From Agapanthus africanus (taxonomy: Eukaryota > Streptophyta > Magnoliopsida > Asparagales > Amaryllidaceae), in NCBI GenBank assembly GCA_030015575.1, contig JASDDO010000018.1, forward strand, positions 226,161,138 to 226,225,137: DNA of 64,000 nt. Reading direction: 5' to 3'. The translations under genes were made by a program, and so were the position numbers. Every line of letters begins with the position of its first letter. Position 1 is the first letter of the stretch. Shown here piece by piece: positions 55,928 through 64,000 of the stretch. The notes under the pieces are model-generated. The model saw only the letters and a list, made by a program, of their open reading frames with translations, was not told where the DNA came from and did not search any database.

Positions 55928-57637
55928 TGTTCATACCAGAATATTGTATTTTATACCGCCCATTCTTACGCTCGTTTGTTTATAGGCATGTACTTTTTAT
56001 CAGTGTTTGCTACATAATTGCAGGATACTAGTCTCAGCTCTAAACAGTGAATATCATGGAAAAGTACGACAAATTCTGGATTACTGCCAGCAACAGATAA
56101 AACACGGGTCTCCGCTCTCTATCCGTGTGTTGCCACATACCAGTTAAGGGACAAAATGGCAAATCGATTGTCATGTCATGCACAAGGCTCAATGGCAACA
56201 CAAGATCCAAGAAATCTACGTGGAGCTCGAGGAAATCATGGCAAAAGATCCACATCACATCACCTTTTGTTCTACTAAAATTCTGGAAGAATTGTGAAGA
56301 GTTTCTGAGAAAAGTCATATACCACACTGAAGAGAACCACAAACCAGGACAACCCACAAAGCCCGAGGAGCTAACTCCTCCATATAGCCGCGGATCCGCG
56401 GCCAATAGGGGGTCTAGGCCGCGGATCCGCGGCCTTATAGGGCCGTCAGGTGGTCGTGTTTCGGGGGCTGTTTGGTCATTTTATTTATGGGCAGATGGTT
56501 GCCCTAGGTTTCCAGTTCCCCTCCTATAAATACTCCAGAACTGAGCTAAGCCAAGGGTCCAATTTTGTGCCCATTCTTTTAGCCACTTTAGTGTAGTTTT
56601 AGTTTCTTTCTTCTTCATCTTCTTCATTCTTCCTCAATGGAAATGTAGTGAGAGCATTGAGTGGATGTGAATGAAGATGAGGGTTTTTGTATCATTCTTA
56701 TTTGTTTAGCTTCCTCTTGAGATTTTTGCTTCCTCTTGATCTTTCAACCTCTTCATTGAGCTTGAAAGGTTAAGGGTTAGTTATTGATCTCAAGGGTTGT
56801 ATTTTCTTATGGAATTAGTTCTTCACTTCACATGAGTTCTTTACCCTTCTCTTGATTCTTGCAACCTCTTGATTGAGCTTGCAAGTTTAAGGGTTGGCTA
56901 TTTGATCCCATGCTTGTCTTGAGTTCTAGTTTCTAGTTTTCTTTCTCGCTTTTTATTACTTGCTTTTTATTATCTTGCTTACTTACTTGCAATTTAATTC
57001 CATGCACTTACTTACTTGTAATCTTTTCTTTTCTTTTGCTCTTTTTGGTTCGTTTTTGTGAATGGTTGTAATTATCGTTGTTAAGAGTAAATACGGTATT
57101 GTAAGTTAATATTTCTTTGCTCATTTCCTTTTCCCGTTATTTTCCATTGAACTCCGCCCAAACGTTACGCAAGCGCTCCGTTAGGCACCCTACCCTACCA
57201 AGGTAACTGTGATTCCTAACCGCGACCGGTTGCGTTCGGTTTGGCCGGAGGCGAAAGCAAGAGACAAGAACGGACGGACAAGGGTAAATAAGCCGGATTC
57301 CATGAATACCGTGCTTAAATCCCCTAATCCACGTTGTTGCCGATTGCTCTAACTTCAATTGGTCAAGACTCGGCTCAAAGGTTTTGAGTACGGATTTCTT
57401 TAGCTTACAATTTCGTATCTTTTTCTTAACAACTTCATACTTGCATATAAAACACATAGGTTAGTTTGAACAAACACATACAAATTCTTTATTGAGTCGT
57501 CTAAAATAAGAAAGGACATACAACCAACTCCTTGTGGATCGACCCGTGCTCAACCGGCTAGCTGCAAAGCGACACCGTCCTGATCGCGGTTATACTTTAG
57601 AATTTTGAACATCCGACACGCCAAAAGCGTGCGATCA
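55928..57637 (+). repeat. Element G 5' LTR
   Basis: 1710 bp, TGTTCATACC...GCGATCA. It contains paired GC palindromes (56387-56402 and 56416-56435, the latter a perfect 20-bp palindrome) and a TATA box at 56525-56532. Its end (GACCCGTGCTCAACCGGC and following) is conserved with C. The 134-codon and 121-codon ORFs on opposite strands at 56040-56529 lie entirely in U3. Confidence 0.93.
56525..56532 (+). promoter_or_regulatory. TATA box of the G LTR
   Basis: TATAAATA in CTCCTATAAATACTCC, repeated in the 3' LTR at 62434-62441, ~90 bp after the palindromes. Confidence 0.65.
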
Positions 57638-57639
57638 AA

Positions 57640-57657
57640 TGGCGCCGTTACCGGGGA
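57640..57657 (+). promoter_or_regulatory. Primer binding site, Asp tRNA (element G)
   Basis: TGGCGCCGTTACCGGGGA, two bases after the LTR; one difference from the site in C. Confidence 0.9.
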
Positions 57658-58711
57658 GACGGTAGCGTATTTTCTTTCTTGTTATTCGGGTTAATATTCT
57701 TTTTGTATATATTTATAAAAAAATAAAAAAATAAAAAATAAAAAAATCTTTTTGATCATTTTTGTGGGCAAGAGTGCAGATTTTTGCGGATTTGCAAACT
57801 GCGATTGTGGGGAGCAAAGTGTACATTCAAGGCTAAGGTGATTGCAAAGTACAGTGCCAAAGATCCGGGTAGTTTGACCCGCGCAAGCGAACTTTTCAAG
57901 CTTACCGGATTTGATTCAACGGGGATTTCCTAACCCAAAAACTTAACGGTACGTACTTTACTAACACCTTCTTCTCAAATCCGACGCATCCAATATACTA
58001 TTCTTTGCAGGATTCTTTGCAAGTTCGCTAGCAAACGCTAAAAATTGACTAACCCGTATTTGTTGCAGTGCCGTGCTTAAACAAAAAAAACAATTTTTTG
58101 ATTCTTTATAGAATTTTTATTGAATTGCGCATTGCATACATTAATACGGATTTAAGGGCAAGCGAACCCCACAACATACGGTAAAGGATTTCATCACCTT
58201 TTCCGTGGCCCACAAATCACGAACTTGAGCATAACGCTTACCCGCACAAAATTTAAAAGAAACTAGACTTTAAGCCGTAAGGACTTCGCGCTCACTAGGA
58301 GAAGTTAACTGTGTTTAGAACCTCGCTTAACGGTACATTGTTTACGGGGTGTCTAGGAAAGTGTTAACGGCGAAACCGCCAAAAGAGAAAGGGTTATTTA
58401 ATTAAGGAACTTCACGAAAGCGTTGGAAAACCTCCCCTTATCTTTGCACTTACCTGGCCTCATGATCAGTGTATCTTAAGCCCGTTTCTCGACACAGTTT
58501 TACTTCGACAATCAAGTTCTGGAGCAGGTCTAGTTGACCTAGGTGAACCCTAGAACGATTAGGTGTGTAGTATTTTTGTGTCGTGATTGTTTTTGTACAT
58601 ATTATTTTTTGTGTGTATATTTCATTCTTTTGTTAATATCTAAAGAAAAAAAAATTTAAAAAAAAAATCACATTCTTTTTCCCCTCCTTTCTTTCTCTCT
58701 CTTTTCATATC
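57658..58711 (+). other. Untranslated leader of element G
   Basis: No ORF. 58348-58482 carries the module shared with D/E and C (GTGTCTAG, GTGTTAACG, GGCG/CGCC hairpin, CACGAAAGCG, ACCTCCC, ACCTGGCC). TAGTTGACCTAGGTGAACCC near 58531 matches C near 16682. The unknown ORF starts at 58712. Confidence 0.6.
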
Positions 58712-59215
58712 ATGGGTACCCCACCTCGCAAAACTCTTGCCGAATTTTGGTACCCACAACCAGACATTACTTCTTACGGTTCTTGCTTTGGCCGAACATC
58801 GAACGACCCCTCCATGCCCAAAATGTCATTGAAAGATCGTATAGACGCGTCTAGGACAAACACTTGCCCTCCGCATTCCACTTTGTATCAACCTTTTCAA
58901 CCTCCCGCACCCGCTTATGTTGATACCCATTTTGCAAGTCGTCCTTTGTCCATCGCTGAACGTATTGAACAATCTCATAGCCGATCTTTCACTCCTTTCA
59001 CCACTTCAAATTCTTGGGATCAACAATTCCATTCACCTTCGTATCCAAATGTTGATTCTACCCCTGTCCAGCCATTCAATTCCTACCAGTCCTACCCGAC
59101 TTTTACACCTTCCCTAGACATTGCTTCTGAACCGTCATTTGGGAGTTTCCAGTACCAAAACAACTTTGAATCTTTTACTGAAACCCCTTCACAAACCATG
59201 TCTAGTCTAGAGTAG
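58712..59215 (+). CDS. Unknown ORF of element G, N-terminal part
   Basis: The ATG at 58712 opens MGTPPRKTLAEFWYPQPDIT, then a low-complexity region rich in Ser, Pro, Gln, Phe and Tyr, with two similar motifs (LKDRIDASRT, IAERIEQSHS). It ends at TAG 59213-59215 in SLE-SLEDF; CAG-to-TAG is the simplest cause because the frame continues. It sits where C has Gag, and the start may be a very diverged Athila Gag N-terminus, but I cannot show homology. No zinc knuckle. Confidence 0.7.
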   Translation: MGTPPRKTLAEFWYPQPDITSYGSCFGRTSNDPSMPKMSLKDRIDASRTNTCPPHSTLYQPFQPPAPAYVDTHFASRPLSIAERIEQSHSRSFTPFTTSNSWDQQFHSPSYPNVDSTPVQPFNSYQSYPTFTPSLDIASEPSFGSFQYQNNFESFTETPSQTMSSLE

Positions 59216-60391
59216 TCATTGGAAGACTTTAGGGTAGCATCGTACCAACAGATGATGGATTTGAATGCGTCCATGGCCGCCCTCATACAACCTAGTGACC
59301 CGGTAGTTAGTTTTCAACTGGCTCCTAATTTTCCAATGTATGATGAAGCGGTTGGACAGATTGAGAATTTGAGTGGAGAGAGTGAGCTGTACCCCCTTCC
59401 AAATCAAACCTACTCGTTTCAAATTGAATTCCACAACTCCTGTATTGAAAGTCTATCAAGTGTCCCAACTGAATTATCAATTGAAGATAGAATGTTTGAT
59501 AAGTTGTGCGACTTTGCAGTGTTTGATTTCCCCGATTGTGAAGGGTCCCTTTCGGGTGAAACCACACCCAATCCTTTTGACCTCTACACCTCCACTCTAG
59601 AACCTGAATTGATTGATATCCATGTTTTTGATGAGGTGTCTGAGAATTTTGATTTTCACTTGATTGAGGATATTGACGCCAGGAATATTTTGGATGATGA
59701 ACCCACAGATTTGGCTGAGTTTTTCTCTTCAATTCATCATCCCGAGTCATTAACTGTTTTTCCCGAACCCCATATGCGTCTGGATATTGATGAAATATGC
59801 ATGGATGAGCTTAACTTTGAGGAGACTTTTGAGGATATTTTTGAGGATGAACCAGTTTTAATTGATGAGTCGGATTTTCCAATTCATCCTGTTCCTTTCA
59901 TTGACTGTGTACACCCTCCTGAACTTTTAACCGATAACCTTCCTCAATCACCTACCTCCATCCTTTCCATCGTTCCGACCTTGCAAGAAACCGTATCACT
60001 TTCATTTCATATGTCTGGTTTACCAAGTTCGGCGTACCCATGGTTTCTTACGAATCTTGAGGGATTTGACCCCATTACTCGACGGGTTAATAGTTTAGCA
60101 CAATCGCTTTTTACACATCGGTCATCACATATTGTGCTAATCTATTCACTCCATTTGCACCCTCAAGTTCGTACTCCACTTCTTTTTCCCTTCCACCATT
60201 CTTCTTCTTCTGATATACCGAGACCGTATCCCGCTTCTATCTCCATACGGTCTCGCGTATTCTCCATTTCTTTTCTCTACGCCTTCTTTGACCAACCACT
60301 GCTTTATCACGATAAGATCTTTGAATGGTTGGTGCTCACTTTTGGCCTGTGTAAGGCCTTGTATAGCTTGATACTATTCTTTCCCCCCTAA
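59216..60391 (+). CDS. Unknown ORF of element G, acidic C-terminal part
   Basis: Same frame as 58712-59212, 391 codons. It opens SLEDFRVASYQQMMDLNASM, then a strongly acidic central region (ELNFEETFEDIFEDEPVLID and neighbours, about 59600-59880), then a Ser/Pro-rich stretch. The hydrophobic aromatic end is HDKIFEWLVLTFGLCKALYS. The end corresponds to the tail of the C ORF, where differences are mostly synonymous. The acidic part recalls the linker between protease and RT in C. The function is unknown; an env-like or accessory retrotransposon protein is possible. Confidence 0.72.
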   Translation, partial: SLEDFRVASYQQMMDLNASMAALIQPSDPVVSFQLAPNFPMYDEAVGQIENLSGESELYPLPNQTYSFQIEFHNSCIESLSSVPTELSIEDRMFDKLCDFAVFDFPDCEGSLSGETTPNPFDLYTSTLEPELIDIHVFDEVSENFDFHLIEDIDARNILDDEPTDLAEFFSSIHHPESLTVFPEPHMRLDIDEICMDELNFEETFEDIFEDEPVLIDESDFPIHPVPFIDCVHPPELLTDNLPQSPTSILSIVPTLQETVSLSFHMSGLPSSAYPWFLTNLEGFDPITRRVNSLAQSLFTHRSSHIVLIYSLHLHPQVRTPLLFPFHHSSSSDIPRPYPASISIRSRVFSISFLYAFFDQPLLYHDKIFEWLVLTFGLCKALYSLILFFPP

Positions 60392-61836
60392 TCCTGAACT
60401 TCAATGCTTAACAGTGGAAACACTGTTTTACTTAAGTTTGGGGGGGACTCCTTTTTTGTATATATTTTTTGTTTTCCTTTTTTATTTTGTATATAATTTG
60501 TTTCTAGGGAGCGCCGACAATTTTGACCCTCTTGGTGTAGCCTGACAGTGAGGGCACTGTCAAGTTTAAGTTTGGGGGTGTGCTCGGTAAGCTTTCTTCC
60601 TTCACATTCATTTGTATATTTTGCATACCTTAATTAAAAACCCACAAAAATCGAAAATTTTCCAAAAAAATATAAAAACTTTGTCGTCAAGTTAGCTAAT
60701 AGGGTAACTTAGATATTTATTCCGAAAGTTTAGTTGATATGATAGATATAACTAAATTCTAGGCTTAGGAATTGAAAACCCTAAAAATAACCCTCATTCG
60801 GTCTAACTTTGGTAAGTATACATCCTTACAGTTTTTTTGAGAAATAGGTAATCTTGAGTTCAGTTCTTGAGTTAAGTCAAGATGAAGGGAAAGTATTGAT
60901 GCTTTACTGAAGGATAAGTCTGAAAAATAGTTTCTTTTCTCGAGTTCAAATTTAGAAAGTATATACCCTACAAACTGCACTTACACGCACCTTGAAACTT
61001 GGGATAGTAGAGGATACCTTGAAATACTCTTGCCTGAAAGCCTAGTATGAAAGAAAAAACGGTATTTAAAGCTAAACACCAAAAGAGCATGTTGAAAAAT
61101 ATATCCGGTCTTGAGAAAGAAAAAGAAAAAGAAAAATAGAATAAAGTCAAGACCTGGAAACCGCTATTTACGCTTTAAGCTCACACATTCAGTAATCGGC
61201 CGTTAGTGACTCAAGAAGCATTAATAGTCGCATAAAAGGTGTGTGAGCAACACCGTCCATCATTAAATGAAAAGAAGTAGTATTAGATATTAAGGCAAGG
61301 GTATTATAACTTGAATTGAATTCTTGAGTGTAGGGGTGCAAATATACACACACGTAGGGGTATACAATTGATGTTTGGATAAGAGATAGAAATAAAGAAT
61401 AAGACTTGTGTTTTCTGTAAAGTTGATAAAAATCCCTGATTTGAGGCCGCACTTTAGAAGGAAAACTCAGGAGAACCAACATCTTTCTAAATTTTTTTTG
61501 GAACGTATAGGATCTAAAGTTAAAACAGATAGGAGGTGTGAAACATAAGGGTTGGATATTTCTAACTTTGGATGATAGAATTTCTAAACGTAAATACTAA
61601 ACTGTAGGAGTAGAATCGATGTTAACTTATGACACTAGCTTGACGGGATTTTGTGGATGTAATCCGCTGAAAACCCTCAGGAGACAACACTCCTCCTACT
61701 AGGGACATCTAGAGGTTTAACGGCTTGTTGCACGTGCTTAGTGCAATCGTGTTTCCTGCGAAAGTGCGGTTAGGATTTTATTTTTGTGAATAATTGGTTT
61801 TGCTCGGGACGAGCAAAAGTTAAGTTTGGGGGTATT
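60392..61836 (+). other. 3' region of element G with conserved hairpins and polypurine tract
   Basis: Non-coding and collinear with 20382-21926 of C. It has TGACAGTG/CACTGTCA at 60543-60562, TTGCAC/GTGCAA at 61728-61746, TTTTGCTCG/CGAGCAAAA at 61798-61818 and the polypurine tract TAAGTTTGGGGGTATT at 61821-61836. Two earlier AAGTTTGGGGG tracts lie near 60438 and 60572. Confidence 0.75.
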
Positions 61837-63545
61837 TGTTCATACCAGAATATTGCATTTTATACCGCCCATTCTTACGCTTGTTTGTTTATAGGCAGGT
61901 ACTTTTTATCAGTGTTTGCTACATAATTGCAGGATACTAGTCTCAGCTCTAAATAGTGAATATCATGGAAAAGTACGACAAAGTCTGGATTACTGCCAGC
62001 AACAGATAAAACACGGGTCTCCGCTCTCTATCCGTGTGTTGCCACATACCAGTTAAGGGACAAAATGGCAAATCGATTGTCATGTCATGCACAAGGCTCA
62101 ATGGCAACACAAGATCCAAGAAATCTGCGCGGAGCTCGAGGAAATCATGGCAAAAGATCCACATCACATCACCTTTTGTTCTACTAAAATTCTGGAAGAA
62201 TTGTGAAGAGTTTCTGAGAAAAGTCATATACCACACTGAAGAGAACCACAAACCAGGACAACCCACAAAGCCCGAGGAGCTAACTCCTCCATATAGCCGC
62301 AGATCCGCGGCCAATAGGGGGTCTAGGCCGCGGATCCGCGGCCGTATAGGGCCGTCAGGTTGTCGTGTTTCGGGGGCTGTTTGGTCATTTTATTTATGGG
62401 CAGATGGTTGCCCTAGGTTTCCAGTTCCCCTCCTATAAATACTCCAGAACTGAGCTAAGCCAAGGGTCCAATTTTGTGCCCATTCTTTTAACCACTTTAG
62501 TGTAGTTTTAGTTTCTTTCTTCTTCTTCTTCTTCATTCTTCCTCCATGGAAATGTAGTGAGAGCATTGAGTGGATGTGAATGAAGATGAGGGTTTTTGTA
62601 TCATTCTTATTTGTTTAGCTTCCCCTTGAGATTTTTGCTTCCTCTTGATCTTTCAACCTCTTCATTGAGCTTGAAAGGTTAAGAGTTAGTTATTGATCTC
62701 AAGGGTTGTATTTTCTTATGGAATTAGTTCTTCACTTCACATGAGTTCTTTACCCTTCTCTTGATCTTGCAACCTCTTGATTGAGCTTGCAAGTTTAAGG
62801 GTTGGCTATTTGATCCCATGCTTGTCTTGAGTTCTAGTTTCTAGTTTTCTTTCTCGCTTTTTATTACTTGCTTTTTATTATCTTTCTTACTTACTTGCAA
62901 TTTAATTCCATGCACTTACTTACTTGTAATCTTTTCTTTTCTTTTGCTATTTTTGGTTCGTTTTTGTGAATGGTTGTAATTATCGTTGTTAAGAGTAAAT
63001 ACGGTACTGTAAGTTAATATTTCTTTTCTCATTTCCTTTTCCCGTTATTTTCCATTGAACTCCGCCCAAACGTTACGCAAGCGCTCCGTTAGGCACCCTA
63101 CCCTACCAAGGTAACGGTGATTCCTAACCGCGACCGGTTGCGTTCGGTTTGGCCGGAGGCGAAAGCAAGAGACAAGAACGGACGGACAAGGGTAAATAAG
63201 CCGGATTCCGCGAATACCGTGCTTAAATCCCCTAATCCACGTTGTTACCGATTGCTCTAACTTCAATTGGTCAAGACCCGGCTCAAAGGTTTTGAGTACG
63301 GATTTCTTTAGCTTACAATTTCGTATCTTTTTCTTAACAACTTCATACTTGCATATAAAACACATAGGTTAGTTTGAACAAACACATACAAATTCTTTAT
63401 TGACTCGTCTAAAATAAGAAAGGACATACAACCATCTCCCTGTGGATCGACCCGTGCTCAACCGGCTAGCTGCAAAGCGACACCGTCCTGATCGTGGTTA
63501 TACTTTAGAATTTTGAACATCCGACACGCCAACAGCGTGCGATCA
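61837..63545 (+). repeat. Element G 3' LTR
   Basis: 1709 bp, matching 55928-57637. The first GC palindrome is damaged (GCCGCAGATCCGCGGC) and the second is intact (62326-62343). It is followed by ACCCA (63546-63550). Confidence 0.93.
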
Positions 63546-63550
63546 ACCCA

Positions 63551-64000
63551 TGAGATGGGCGATGGATGATCCCATATCCATTGGTGTTTGACATCAGAGA
63601 TGGTATACGGGTGCTCAGTGGAGACTGGCTACACTGGACGGACTCGCCGAGAACTCCTAGATGGTATTATACCTCACGTCAGATGGCAGTTCTCTGGTGA
63701 CACTTATACAGGTTAGTCTATAGACCCGAGATCGTCATAAAGTCTTGTGTGATTCCCACTGTGCTTTGATTTCCACCTTACCACGTTCAAAAGGATGTGC
63801 AAAACGGTGGTTTTTGGGTACAGTCCCGAGCCATATGGAGGCAATGAGCGATAGGAGGGGTTTTGTATCTCCCGGTATTGGGGGTTGATGTTGCGCTGTG
63901 CTCGATTGGCCATAACAGGGAAGTCCCTAGACATGGCTGTTTTAGAGATTTATTGGTAAGTGTTATCAGTAGTTTCTCGACCCGTTATGAGCCTCATATC
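63551..64000 (+). repeat. Element F copia LTR, continuation to the window end
   Basis: It resumes at TGAGATGGGCGATGGATGAT and follows the D LTR from ~23170 (conserved block) to at least ~23620. The rest of F lies outside the window, so its interior, orientation of coding and end are unseen. Confidence 0.85.

Larger units (their letters stand above)
55928..63545 (+). mobile_element. Element G: non-autonomous relative of C with one long ORF
   Basis: 7618 bp between ACCCA repeats (55923-55927, 63546-63550). LTRs 55928-57637 and 61837-63545; Asp-tRNA primer site; interior 4199 bp. Both LTR ends, U5, leader module and 3' hairpins resemble C. There is no recognisable Gag, protease, RT or integrase, only a 558-residue frame (58712-60391) with one TAG. 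LTR copies differ by a few percent by eye. Confidence 0.93.

Noticed and set aside
56040-56529. 134-codon plus-strand and 121-codon minus-strand ORFs, repeated at 61949-62438
   Set aside because: They are entirely inside U3 of G, both strands open at once over GC-rich palindromes. No family was recognised.

Overview
This window looks like plant (angiosperm) nuclear heterochromatin. It is a nested stack of LTR retrotransposons, and I see no host gene, rRNA, tRNA gene, bacterial operon or CRISPR array. The plant assignment rests on chromovirus, Tat and Athila-like Ty3/gypsy proteins, on primer sites matching plant initiator-Met and Asp tRNAs, and on LTRs of 1.5-4.8 kb. The species cannot be named from the sequence.

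Layout, worked out from TG...CA termini and 5-bp target duplications. The oldest visible layer is a Tat-lineage gypsy element on the minus strand (T: 1-328 and 54360-55587). Element A (329-54354, TSD GATGT) split its integrase. Element F, a copia LTR starting at 55588, entered its RT/RNase H region and runs off the window. A has ~4.75-kb LTRs around a 2.75-kb interior without coding capacity. Its 5' LTR was hit by B (1131-13058, TSD TCTTG), a nearly complete chromovirus, and by C (14317-33778, TSD ATTAT), an Athila-like element reduced to Gag and protease. The 3' LTR of C was hit by the copia element D (22840-33216, TSD AGGTT). The 3' LTR of A was hit by E (40648-50995, minus strand, TSD CCGAA), a sister family of D. 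The LTR of F was hit by G (55928-63545, TSD ACCCA), a non-autonomous relative of C carrying one long ORF of unknown function. The deepest nesting is T > A > C > D.

Coding capacity. Only B carries a recognisable full gag-pol (Gag, protease, RT, RNase H, integrase, chromodomain), broken by three TAG codons and a gag frameshift. A, C, D, E and G are all non-autonomous, yet each kept paired LTRs, primer site and polypurine tract, so they were presumably mobilised in trans.

The most interesting material is non-coding. It includes a ~430-bp array of small hairpins with changing but still pairing stems inside A, and leader modules shared between copia (D/E) and gypsy (C/G) elements. C and G share three perfect hairpins in the 3' region, one abutting the polypurine tract, and a C-terminal peptide that changed mostly by synonymous substitution. 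The LTRs of A and B contain an intron-like module. All comparisons are by eye; no percent identities were computed.
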